NCBI GenBank assembly: GCA_964471755.1
Contig: CAYYJM010000036.1
Coordinates: 1 to 33,020, forward strand
Direction of reading: 5' to 3'
DNA from: CAYYJM01 sp964471755
GTDB lineage: Bacteria; Planctomycetota; Planctomycetia; Gemmatales; Gemmataceae
Length of the DNA stretch: 33,020 nt
The number at the start of each line of letters is the position of its first letter. Within the stretch, counting starts at the first letter, position 1. Under the pieces are notes generated by a model. It did not search any database, had not been told where the DNA came from, and was given only the letters and a program-made list of their open reading frames with translations. Below are positions 24,301-31,873 of this stretch, piece by piece. The position numbers were made by a program, and so were the translations under genes.

Positions 24301-25230
24301 TCATGGCGAGCCCCCGGCGACAGCCGGGGGAGTCCCCGTTGGCTGCCGCAGGTGGATGAAGCTCTTGCCCAGTCGGCCGCCGTAGTTGCCGGCCGAGATG
24401 CGGAGCAGGCCCGGCGTCTGCTGTGCGGCGGCGATGGCGGCCCGGGTCGCCGCGTTCAGCGTCTCCAGGTCGCGGCCGTTGAAGATCAGTTCCTGGATGC
24501 TCGTCACGCCCTCCGGCACCTTCGACGCGGTGCCGAGTTGGGCGCGCAGCGTCGGGCAGTATTCCGCGTAGGTACTCGCCACGGCGAACCGGTAGCGACT
24601 GCCGGCCTTCGAGCCGCTCGCGGCGATGCCACCCGGAAACGGCTGGATCACGCCCGGCACCTGCATCACGGCCTGCACGCTCGCCTCCGCCGCGGCCAGG
24701 GCGGCGTCGGCCGTCGCGCCCATCAGCCACAGATTGCCGCCCATCAGGCCATCGCGGTAGCCGAAGCGCCGGTCCAGGATGAACTCGCCCGACAGGATCG
24801 GAATCGCCCAGACGCGCCGACCGAAGCGATCGTCGCGGTACTGATGGCCGTCGCCGAAGTAGGCGATCTTGCGGCCGAGCTTGAAGTAGTCGGCCGTGTC
24901 GAGCCGGTTGAAGCAGGCCGTCGTCGGGCAGGTCAGCACGTTCTGGCTGAGGCGGACGAGCAGGGCGCGTTCCAGGGCCGCGACGCGATCCTTGCGGAAA
25001 CGTGGCAGGTGGAACTGCACGACCGCACCGGGCCGACCATCGGGCGTCTGGCTGGCATCGAGGTACTGATCCAGGCCCGCCTCGCAGTCACACAGGATCG
25101 AGCTGGACGCATTCCCGGTCGCGGCGTGGACGGCGTGGTCGAGCCATGTCCGATCGCGGGCGGTGATCAGCACCTCGGCGTAGATGCTGCGAAAAGCCTC
25201 GGCGTAGGTGTCCTCGATGGTCGCGCTCAT
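24301..25230 (-). CDS. ftr: Formylmethanofuran--tetrahydromethanopterin N-formyltransferase
   Basis: 309 residues against about 297 in the family. It transfers a formyl group between methanofuran (or its bacterial analogue) and tetrahydromethanopterin in the C1 pathway shared by methanogens, methylotrophs and planctomycetes; the methylotroph equivalent is FhcD. Recognisable segments in order are 'IEDTYAEAF' (5-13), 'CDCEAGLDQYLDASQTPDGR' (47-66), 'QNVLTCPTTACF' (96-107), 'YFGDGHQYRDD' (124-134), 'PGGIAASGSKAGSRY' (199-213) and 'RISAGNYGGRLGKSFIHL' (277-294). The last ten residues, TPPAVAGGSP, are encoded by an intergenic-type palindrome arm and extend past the normal family end. The start overlaps the stop of the upstream cyclo-ligase by ATGA, implying translational coupling. 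No other fhc, mch or fae genes are seen in the window. Confidence 0.96.
   Translation of the reverse strand: MSATIEDTYAEAFRSIYAEVLITARDRTWLDHAVHAATGNASSSILCDCEAGLDQYLDASQTPDGRPGAVVQFHLPRFRKDRVAALERALLVRLSQNVLTCPTTACFNRLDTADYFKLGRKIAYFGDGHQYRDDRFGRRVWAIPILSGEFILDRRFGYRDGLMGGNLWLMGATADAALAAAEASVQAVMQVPGVIQPFPGGIAASGSKAGSRYRFAVASTYAEYCPTLRAQLGTASKVPEGVTSIQELIFNGRDLETLNAATRAAIAAAQQTPGLLRISAGNYGGRLGKSFIHLRQPTGTPPAVAGGSP
24305..24333. repeat. Palindrome arm inside the 3' end of ftr
   Basis: GGCGAGCCCCCGGCGACAGC followed by CGGGGGAGT matches the arms of the element at 7103-7181. It forms its own hairpin (CCCCCGGC/GCCGGGGG). Here it is translated as the C-terminal tail of the formyltransferase. Confidence 0.8.
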
Positions 25231-25841
25231 GGCTTCCCCCTGCCGCGTCCGGGATAGACGGCGGCCTCGGTCACGATCGCGTCCATGAACACGTCATGCT
25301 CGGCGGTCGGGATCTCGGCGAACAACTGACACTCGAATGCCAGTGCGATCAGGGGCGTGTCGGGCCGGGCGTGTTCGAGGAGCTTGTCGTAGTAGCCTCG
25401 ACCGTGGCCCATGCGGCCGCCGTGTCGATCGAAGGCCACGCCGGGCACGATGATCAGGTCCGGCTCGGTGGCGTGGACCTGTTTCTCGGCCAGGCCGCGC
25501 AGTTCGGGTTTCGGTTCGAGGATGCGGTACATGCCGAGGGCCAGCTCGTCCATGCTGGTCAGGTGGAACAGTTCCAGTTCGCCCTGCGTGTTGCACCAGG
25601 GGACGATGAGCTTCTTCGGCTGGCTCAGGGCGGTTGGCAGGTAATGGCGAGTCCGGACCTCGCTGCGGCAATCGACGTACCACAGAACCGTGGCGGCCCG
25701 CTGGTATTCCGGCAGGGCGACGAGCCGTTCGCAGATGCGCTGGCTCAGTTCGTCCTTGTTCTCCAGGGCGTTTCGGGCGGCGTGGGCCAGCTCCCGGAGG
25801 GCCTTCTTCCGCTGGAACAGTTCCTCGGTGGTTGGTGTCAT
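25227..25841 (-). CDS. 5-formyltetrahydrofolate cyclo-ligase family protein
   Basis: 204 residues from ATG 25841; the longer frame (to 26009) adds 56 residues without family similarity. It normally converts 5-formyl-THF to 5,10-methenyl-THF using ATP. The signature VPGVAFDRHGGRMGHGRGYY (132-151), followed by DKLL, is complete, as are 'LIALAFECQLFAEIPTAEHD' and 'MDAIVTE'. The N-terminal helix 'RKKALRELAHAARNAL' is the usual basic cofactor-binding start. No strong ribosome site is visible before the ATG. Its stop codon overlaps the ftr start (TCAT on the plus strand, ATGA on the minus strand), so the two genes form a coupled pair linking folate and methanopterin C1 carriers. Confidence 0.95.
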   Translation of the reverse strand: MTPTTEELFQRKKALRELAHAARNALENKDELSQRICERLVALPEYQRAATVLWYVDCRSEVRTRHYLPTALSQPKKLIVPWCNTQGELELFHLTSMDELALGMYRILEPKPELRGLAEKQVHATEPDLIIVPGVAFDRHGGRMGHGRGYYDKLLEHARPDTPLIALAFECQLFAEIPTAEHDVFMDAIVTEAAVYPGRGRGKP

Positions 25842-26063
25842 TTCGGTGGGTCTCGTCGGCAGTGGTGCGGGTCTGTGGAGAGCGTTATAGGCGCGACGGC
25901 TGCGGTCGTCTCGCGAGGCGAATTCAAGCGTTTTCGAGTCGTGCGGCCAGGTCGTGCAGCTGCGCCGACTCCCAGCCCCTACAACCGTTACAGCTTTCAC
26001 TCCCATCACGGCGGACGCGGCAATGGCTGGCGAATCCGGCCGAAGCGACTCCTGGATTCGACG

Positions 26064-26069
26064 TACAAT
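26064..26069 (+). promoter_or_regulatory. Possible -10 element (TACAAT)
   Basis: TACAAT lies 30 bases before ATG 26099, which would leave a leader of about 20-25 bases including the ribosome site. No good -35 box is seen. Confidence 0.28.
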
Positions 26070-26098
26070 GAGGCGGTCGATCGAGGAGGAGGCAGGCC

Positions 26099-27421
26099 AT
26101 GCGTGGACTCATGCTGCTGACGCTGGTGACGGCTCTGGTCGGGCTGAGTGGGTGCAAGACCCGGCAGTCCTACTGTCGTGGACCGTTGCCGCCCGGCACG
26201 ATCATGGCGCAGCGGCCGATCTGTGGTCCGACGGCTGGTCCCGTCCCGGCCTGTGCGGCCTGGGGTCCGGTGGGTCATCCGCCGTCGATGTTCACGCCGG
26301 CTCCGGGCAGTCCGCTGCCGGTCGGTCCCCAGCAGCCGGCTCCGTTCCAGCCGCCGCCGTCGGGCTTCTCTGATCCGTATGGTCGGATGCCGGCCACGCT
26401 GCCGCAGTTCCCGCAGGAGCCGAGCCAGCCGGGCTTCACGCCGCAGCCGACGCAGCCGGGCTTCGCACCGATTCTGCCGCCGTCGCCGCCGACCGATCTC
26501 GGGCCGCAGCCGTCTGTTCGGCTCGATCCCTGGCGGCCGGCTCCCGAGACGCGTGAGCCGGCCCCGGTGGCTCCGATCCTGCCGCCCGGCACGGTTCCCG
26601 GCCCGACGCAGGATGCCTGGTCGCCGCCTCGGGTGGAGTTCGGCACGCCGTTCCCGACGCTGCCGGAGACCGGCATTCCATCGCCGCCGCGCGAACCGAC
26701 TCCGCCGCCGCCGCAGGCTCCGCTGCTGCCGCCGGACGCTGGGCCGCTCCAGCCCGCGCCGGTGAATCCGAATCCGACGCCGCTTCTGCCGCCGAGCGAG
26801 TCGGCGTTCCAGCCGGCTCCGGGAACGGCTCCGCCGCCGGTGGCCCCGCCGCCGACGAACCCGACGCCGCTGCTGCCGCCGGAGGAGCCGACTGGTCCGC
26901 CGGCCCCGGAGCCGCCGTTGAACATTCCCGAGCAGAAGGAGCCGAGTCGGCGACGGATGCACGCCCCGCCATCGCCGGTGGACATTCCTGGCTTCGCGGA
27001 GGCCGCGACGGATGTGGCGGTTGGCTTGCAGCCCTTCCCGGACGGCATCAACTGGCTGGCGAAGCAGGGCTACCGAACGGTCGTGCATCTGCACGCCCCC
27101 GGCACCGACGACCAGGCTGCCCGTCGTCAGTTCGAGGCGAAGGGCCTTCGCTTCGTGTCGATCGAGGTGACCTCGCAGACGGTGAGCCGCGAGACAGTCG
27201 CCCAGTTGCAGAAGCTGCTCGACGAGGCCGGCAATCGGCCGATCTTCCTCTACGATCGCGACGGCTATCTCGTCGGCGGTCTGTGGTATCTGAAGCTGCG
27301 CCTGCACGACCGGGTCGATGTGACGCGGGCCCGGGAGGAGGCACGTCGTCTGGGGTTGAATCCGGACCAGGACGCGTATCATCGGGCGATGTGGAACGCC
27401 GTTCGACTGCTCGCGGAGTAG
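26099..27421 (+). CDS. Proline-rich lipoprotein with a degenerate tyrosine-phosphatase-like domain
   Basis: 440 residues. GAGGAGGAGG (26083-26092) precedes the ATG by 6 bases. The signal peptide ends in the lipobox L16-S-G-C19, so the protein should be lipid-anchored. Residues about 40-290 are very rich in Pro with PPP, QPG and LLPP units and no fold. Residues about 295-430 resemble the DUF442 / dual-specificity phosphatase-like family: 'AVGLQPFPDGINWLAKQGYR', 'TVVHLHAPGTDD', 'FEAKGLRFVSIEV' and then 'IFLYDRDGYLVGGLWYLKLR'. At the catalytic loop the expected C-x-x-G-x-R is D386-R-D-G-Y-L391, so both the nucleophilic Cys and the Arg are missing. A binding role rather than catalysis is inferred. 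It is divergent from the cyclo-ligase gene across about 257 bases without another supported gene. Confidence 0.87.
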   Translation: MRGLMLLTLVTALVGLSGCKTRQSYCRGPLPPGTIMAQRPICGPTAGPVPACAAWGPVGHPPSMFTPAPGSPLPVGPQQPAPFQPPPSGFSDPYGRMPATLPQFPQEPSQPGFTPQPTQPGFAPILPPSPPTDLGPQPSVRLDPWRPAPETREPAPVAPILPPGTVPGPTQDAWSPPRVEFGTPFPTLPETGIPSPPREPTPPPPQAPLLPPDAGPLQPAPVNPNPTPLLPPSESAFQPAPGTAPPPVAPPPTNPTPLLPPEEPTGPPAPEPPLNIPEQKEPSRRRMHAPPSPVDIPGFAEAATDVAVGLQPFPDGINWLAKQGYRTVVHLHAPGTDDQAARRQFEAKGLRFVSIEVTSQTVSRETVAQLQKLLDEAGNRPIFLYDRDGYLVGGLWYLKLRLHDRVDVTRAREEARRLGLNPDQDAYHRAMWNAVRLLAE

Positions 27422-27427
27422 CAGGGT

Positions 27428-27557
27428 TTCATTTAGCCGCCGGCTTGCCGGCGGTCTTCGTCGCGAATACCCGTCGGCAAGCCGTCTTCATTTAGCCGCC
27501 GGCTTGCCGGCGGTCTTCGTCGCGAATACCCGTCGGCAAGCCGGCGGCTAAATGAAG
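27428..27557. repeat. Tandem duplicated repeat with hairpin between convergent genes
   Basis: A unit beginning CATTTAGCCGCCGGCTTGCC occurs at 27430 and again at 27489 (period 59). The second copy is completed by its inverted partner: 27486-27513 pairs with 27530-27557 (27 of 28) around a 16-base loop. The element fills the gap between the stops at 27421 (+) and 27563 (-), so it may act as a bidirectional terminator or be a dispersed palindrome with one arm duplicated. Confidence 0.85.
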
Positions 27558-27562
27558 AGCGA

Positions 27563-28849
27563 TCACCTCCCGACGCGGTAGAGCTTCGTCCCGGAGCGGA
27601 GGATGAAGCCGCCGTCGGTGGCGGCGGCTCCGTACAGGATCGGGTCGGCGTACTCGCCCGCACCGCCGCCCTGGTTCGGTTGCTCGGCGGCCGCTCCGTC
27701 GGTCGGCCACAACGGATTCGACGCCAGCCGCTGGAACGTCGGCCCAGCCTTGACCACCGTCGTCGTGCCGTCTCGGCCGAAGAGGTAGACCCGGCCAGCC
27801 ACACCGATCGGCGACGCCCAGCAGGGACCATCGATCCGCTCGGCGTAGCACTCCTTGCCCGTCTTCAGGTCGAGGCAGTGAAGCACGCCGGCCGAGTTGA
27901 CGAAGTAGGCGTGACCGTCGTAGGCCAGCGGCGTCGCGTAGCTGGCCAGGCCGGCCTTCGCTTCCCAGCGTACCGCGTAGCCCGGCTTGCCGTCGGCCGT
28001 CAGCGTCAAACAGAAATTCCCCTTCGCGGCCGGCTGGACCGCGCCGCGCGGCTGGCCAGCTCCGACGACGACCGTATCGCCCAGGACCGTCGCCGAGGGG
28101 AGCGTGTTGCCCGCGACGCCATCGAGCCGCCAGAGTTCCTTCCCCGTCTCGGCCGCGTAGGCCGCGACGCTGCCGTTGCTGCTGGCGAGGACGATCGGTT
28201 TGCCACCCTGCTCGGCCACCACCGGCGACGACCACGACATCTTGCCCTGCCGCTCCGTCTTCCACCGGCTCTTGCCCGTCTTCTTGTCGATGGCGACCAG
28301 GTAGCACGGTCCGGGATGGTCGATCAGAATGAAGAGACTGTCAGCCGTCTGACAGGGCGACGAGCCGATGCCGTGACCACCCTGGAACGCGCCGTAGTCC
28401 CTGGCCAGCGAACGCTCCCAGAGGACCTTGCCAGTGTGCGACAGGGCGAGCAGATTGCCCCCCTCGAAGAAGCAGTAGACACCGGCCGCGTCGGCGCACG
28501 GCGTCGGCGCGCCGCGACTGACCGTCGAGGTCATCTTGACCTGGAGCGTCGGCTCGAACGTGTGCCGCCAGCGCTCCTTGCCGGTGGCGACATCCAGGGC
28601 CAGGATGTGGCCACGGTCACGCATCGCGCCGGAGACGGCAGTGACGTAGACGGTGTCCCGCCAGACGACCGGCGACGATTGGCCGTAGCCGGGCAGATCG
28701 ATCTTCCAGGCGAGGTTCTTCGTCGGCGACCATTCGATCGGCAGATCGCGGGCCCGGGTCAGGCCGTCGCCGGTGCCACGGAATCCGGGCCAGTCGGCCG
28801 CCGGAGCGACGAGGGAACTCACGAAAAGGAGCAGCAAAACAACGCGCAT
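27563..28849 (-). CDS. PQQ-binding-like beta-propeller repeat protein, exported
   Basis: 428 residues from ATG 28849, which has GGAG 8 bases upstream and starts the signal peptide MRVVLLLLFVSSLVAPAA; the longer frame to 28903 would bury it. The mature start 'DWPGFRGTGDGLTRARDLP', followed by 'EWSPTKNLAWKIDLPGYG', matches the protein at 14586-15860. Blades include 'TGKERWRHTFEP', 'TGKVLWERSLA', 'TGKSRWKTERQ' and 'TGKELWRLDG', with the usual end 'GTKLYRVGR'. Presumed periplasmic; the bound cofactor or ligand is not known. It follows the sugar-dehydrogenase-like gene by 50 bases on the same strand and is probably in one transcript with it. Confidence 0.94.
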   Translation of the reverse strand: MRVVLLLLFVSSLVAPAADWPGFRGTGDGLTRARDLPIEWSPTKNLAWKIDLPGYGQSSPVVWRDTVYVTAVSGAMRDRGHILALDVATGKERWRHTFEPTLQVKMTSTVSRGAPTPCADAAGVYCFFEGGNLLALSHTGKVLWERSLARDYGAFQGGHGIGSSPCQTADSLFILIDHPGPCYLVAIDKKTGKSRWKTERQGKMSWSSPVVAEQGGKPIVLASSNGSVAAYAAETGKELWRLDGVAGNTLPSATVLGDTVVVGAGQPRGAVQPAAKGNFCLTLTADGKPGYAVRWEAKAGLASYATPLAYDGHAYFVNSAGVLHCLDLKTGKECYAERIDGPCWASPIGVAGRVYLFGRDGTTTVVKAGPTFQRLASNPLWPTDGAAAEQPNQGGGAGEYADPILYGAAATDGGFILRSGTKLYRVGR

Positions 28850-28899
28850 CAGCTCATCTCCAGGGGCGAAAATCCGTTCATCGAACCGGCTCGCCCGCG

Positions 28900-30882
28900 T
28901 CACTTTCCCGCACGAGTGAACCGATGGATACCCTGCCCGGTCGGCGTGGCAGCGAGGAAGTAGACCTCGCCGGTCTCATCCTCGCCAAACGACAGGACCG
29001 CCAGGTTCGGATCCTGGATCGGCCGATTGGCGACGACCCGGCCCTGAGCCTCATCGTACCACAGCGCCCAGATGTCGCTCGAAACGTAGTCGGCGTAGAG
29101 GTACGCCCCTGCCAGCTCCGGCAGACGCGTGCCGCGGTAAACGTGGCCGCCGGTGATCGACTTGCCCAGGTCGTGATGGTACTCCCAGATCGGCTCGATC
29201 AGGTCCGGTTGCGGGCCGACGCCCTTGACGCCGAACGGGTGCAGGCTCTCACGCTGGTTCCAGCCGTAGTTGCCGCCGCGCGTGATGAGGTTGATTTCCT
29301 CGAACAGATTCTGACCGACCTCACCCATCCAGAGCTTGCCCGTCTTGCGGTCGAAGGCGATCCGCCAGGGATTGCGCAGACCGTATGCCCAGATCTCCGG
29401 CCGGGCTCCCGCCTGGCCGACGAAGGGGTTGTCCTTCGGAATGGCGTAAGCCTTGCCGGCGTCCTTGCGGTTCACGTCGATGCGCAGAACCTTGCCCAGG
29501 AGGGTGTCGAGGTTCTGGCCATTCTCGTGCGGATCGTTGGCCGCTCCGCCGTCGCCGACGGCGATGTACAGGTAGCCATCCGGCCCGAAGACGAGTGTGC
29601 CGCCGTCGTGGTTCCAGTATGGCTTCTTCATGCGGAACAGCTCCTCCTCAGAGGCTGGGTCCGCCTTGTTCGGGTTGTCCTTGCTGACCCGGAAGCGCGA
29701 GACGACGTTGGTCAGCTCCGGTTTCCGGATCGTGTAGTAGACGTAGAACTCGCCGTTCTCCTTGAATTTTGGATGGAACGCCAGGCCGAGGAAGCCCTCC
29801 TCGTTCTGCTTGTCCTGATAGCTGACGCGATCCTGGATGTCGAGGAAGACGCTCGTCTTGTCAGCGTTCTGGTCGTTGGCGAAGACATGGATGACGCCGT
29901 GCTGCGTGGCGACGAAGACGCGATTGCTGCCGTCGCCGGCGTGCGTCAGGACGATGGGTCGCAGCGGCACCGGGCGGCCGGCCTCGTCCTCGGGCTTCCA
30001 GCCGGTCCACTGGAGTTTCGGGAAGGCGATCTCGGTCTTCACCGGCAGCGGCGTGACATCGACCGGCTTCGTCGGGTCGCCGATGGGGAACGAACTCACC
30101 GTTCCATCGTGGCCATTGACGACGAGCATGGTCTGGCTGCCGGGCCCCATCGCGACGGCATCGACCTGAGTGAAGCCCTTCACCGCCGTGACGGGTTTGT
30201 CTCCGGGCCGATTGATCACCGACACCGTGCCCGGTTTCAGATGGCCGATGTAGAGCCGGCCGAACCAGTCCCAGGCGAGCGTGCTGGCGTCTTCCAGACC
30301 GGAGACCAGCTCGCGAGAGGAGCCATCGGCGACCTTGACGCGATGGAGCTTGCCTTCGTCCAGGGCCAGAACGAACGACGACCCATCCAGAGCGATGGCC
30401 GCCGGTCGCTTCAGAGCCGGGGTCCGCTGCTGGTCGGCGATGACGGTGACCTTGCCCTTGGCCGGGATGCGGTAGATGGCGAAGGTGTCGAACTTGTCGT
30501 CACGGGCGAGGGCGAACAGTTCCCCCTTCTCACCGGCGACGACGGTTCGCAGTTCGCCCGGTCGGGTCGGAAACGCGTTCGGCGGGGTGTGGACCGTGAT
30601 CTTGCCGGTCGCATCGATTCGCAGGATGCGTTCGCCATCGGCGGCGAAGATGGCCTCGCCGAAGAAGGCCAGGCTGGTCGGCTGTTTCAGGCCGGTCGCG
30701 AACGGCTTCGCCTGGCCCTCCTCGATGACGAGGAGGTCGTTGCCGGCAGCAACGTAGACCTTGCCGCCGGGACCGACGACGGCCGCGCGGAGATTCTTCA
30801 AACCGCCGACGACCGGAGCGGCCGCCTGAAGCGTCAGCGTCAGCACCGACAGTAAGACGGAGAATCCGATAAGAGCGCGCAT
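28900..30882 (-). CDS. Exported PQQ-dependent sugar dehydrogenase-like protein with an extra N-terminal propeller
   Basis: 660 residues from ATG 30882, preceded by AAAGGG and starting the signal peptide MRALIGFSVLLSVLTLTLQA. A TTG at 30912 overlapping the rdgB stop (TTGA) is an alternative start but would place ten polar residues before the signal. Residues about 25-300 form an NHL/SMP-30-like propeller ('GPGGKVYVAAGNDLLVIEEG', 'GLKQPTSLAFFGEAIFAADG'). The C-terminal half is a glucose/sorbosone dehydrogenase domain: 'GFLGLAFHPKFKENGEFYVY', 'WNHDGGTLVFGPDGYLYIAV', then 'GDGG', 'LGKVLRIDVN', 'YGLRNPWRIAFDRKTGKLWM' and 'GEVGQNLFEEINLI'. The His in NHDGG is the expected catalytic base. It probably oxidises an aldose or similar sugar in the periplasm; the acceptor is unknown. 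Confidence 0.93.
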   Translation of the reverse strand: MRALIGFSVLLSVLTLTLQAAAPVVGGLKNLRAAVVGPGGKVYVAAGNDLLVIEEGQAKPFATGLKQPTSLAFFGEAIFAADGERILRIDATGKITVHTPPNAFPTRPGELRTVVAGEKGELFALARDDKFDTFAIYRIPAKGKVTVIADQQRTPALKRPAAIALDGSSFVLALDEGKLHRVKVADGSSRELVSGLEDASTLAWDWFGRLYIGHLKPGTVSVINRPGDKPVTAVKGFTQVDAVAMGPGSQTMLVVNGHDGTVSSFPIGDPTKPVDVTPLPVKTEIAFPKLQWTGWKPEDEAGRPVPLRPIVLTHAGDGSNRVFVATQHGVIHVFANDQNADKTSVFLDIQDRVSYQDKQNEEGFLGLAFHPKFKENGEFYVYYTIRKPELTNVVSRFRVSKDNPNKADPASEEELFRMKKPYWNHDGGTLVFGPDGYLYIAVGDGGAANDPHENGQNLDTLLGKVLRIDVNRKDAGKAYAIPKDNPFVGQAGARPEIWAYGLRNPWRIAFDRKTGKLWMGEVGQNLFEEINLITRGGNYGWNQRESLHPFGVKGVGPQPDLIEPIWEYHHDLGKSITGGHVYRGTRLPELAGAYLYADYVSSDIWALWYDEAQGRVVANRPIQDPNLAVLSFGEDETGEVYFLAATPTGQGIHRFTRAGK

Positions 30883-30908
30883 AAATCCCTTTCGCTGGAG
30901 AGATTCGT

Positions 30909-31526
30909 TCAACCGAGGAGGCGTCGTAACGAGGGCCGCAACTGGGCCAGAGCGCGGGCCCGGTGACTCAGAGCGTGCTTGACGGCGGAGGGCAGTTCGC
31001 CGAAGGTCTGGTGGTATTCCAGGATCACAAAGAGCGGATCGTACCCGAAGCCGCCGCTGCCGCGTGGCTCACGGAGCATCACGCCATGACAGCGTCCCTC
31101 GGCCAGGGCCTGGACCTCGCCCTTCGGATCGGCCAGGACGGCGACGCAGACATAGTAGGCCGGAGCCGGGCCGGTCAGTTTGCCGAGCCGCTCCAGTTCG
31201 CCGAGTTCGTTGATCAGCTTGGCGTTGTTGGCCGCATCGTCGCCCTGACTGCCGGCGTACCGTGCCGAGTAGACGCCGGGTCGGCCGTTGAGCGCGGGCA
31301 CGACAAGACCGCTGTCCTCGGCCAGGACCCAGTGACCGACCTGGCGGGCGACCTCGCTCGCCTTCTTGCGGGCGTTGCCCTCGAAGGTCGGCGCGTCCTC
31401 GATCACCTCGGGCAGATCGGGCCAGGCCGACAGGTCGCGCAGATCGACCGGTAGATCGTGGTAGATCTCGCGGATCTCGCCGAGCTTCTTCTTGTTGCGT
31501 GTTCCAACGACGAGCAGTGTGGTCAT
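30909..31526 (-). CDS. rdgB: Non-canonical purine NTP pyrophosphatase (RdgB/HAM1)
   Basis: 205 residues, the normal length. It hydrolyses dITP, ITP and XTP to monophosphates and so keeps deaminated purines out of nucleic acids. The start motif is 'VVGTRNKKKLGEI' (7-18), then 'TFEGNARKKA' (47-56), 'VLAEDSGLVVPALNGRPGVY' (67-86, acidic catalytic pair E70/D71), 'GSGGFGYDPLF' (156-166) and 'SHRARAL' (187-193), all in the expected order. GAGGA lies shortly before the ATG. It is the first gene of a minus-strand run that continues with the sugar-dehydrogenase-like gene and is divergent from the DUF4214 gene. Confidence 0.96.
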   Translation of the reverse strand: MTTLLVVGTRNKKKLGEIREIYHDLPVDLRDLSAWPDLPEVIEDAPTFEGNARKKASEVARQVGHWVLAEDSGLVVPALNGRPGVYSARYAGSQGDDAANNAKLINELGELERLGKLTGPAPAYYVCVAVLADPKGEVQALAEGRCHGVMLREPRGSGGFGYDPLFVILEYHQTFGELPSAVKHALSHRARALAQLRPSLRRLLG

Positions 31527-31873
31527 GGCGTCCTCCCCGCATTGTTATCCCGTCCGGGAGGTGGATTGGCAAGCGCCGCGAGTCAAGTGTATGAAGGTTC
31601 GAGCCGATACTCATGATACGACAATTTGTGTTGGCGTCCGTTTGGGCGAGCGTGGGGCGTCAGCCCCATGACTCTTCGTCTTCGCAGCGTTCCAGCAGAC
31701 ATGGGGCTGACGCCCCACGCTCGCCTCGGAGCTGCCACGGCGTGTCGGAGAGCCGTTACGCCCGTGGAAAGGGCGGTGACGGTTTTATCGACCGAACGAG
31801 AGAACGTCGCCTTGTGTCCGCTCGATATGGCATAATGAAGTCAGGAACACCTACCGGAAAGAGGGGAAACACC
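31527..31873. other. Gene-free spacer between divergent rdgB and DUF4214 genes
   Basis: 347 bases with no supported gene. It holds a family A palindrome (31645-31725) and a possible -10 element CATAAT (31831-31836) about 38 bases before ATG 31874. An open frame runs through it from 31613, but its upstream part translates the palindrome. Confidence 0.65.
31645..31725. repeat. Family A palindrome copy 3
   Basis: Arm 31645-31670 (GGCGAGCGTGGGGCGTCAGC then CCCATG) is exactly complementary to 31700-31725, with a 29-base loop. The arms are the same as those at 9691-9773; the loops differ. Confidence 0.92.

Noticed and set aside
25842..26009. N-terminal extension of the cyclo-ligase
   Set aside because: The extra 56 residues match nothing in the family and overlap the divergent upstream region.
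25924..26157. Small minus-strand gene ending 'SAQLHDLAARLENA'
   Set aside because: The end looks protein-like, but the frame overlaps the start of the lipoprotein gene and has no ribosome site or recognisable family.
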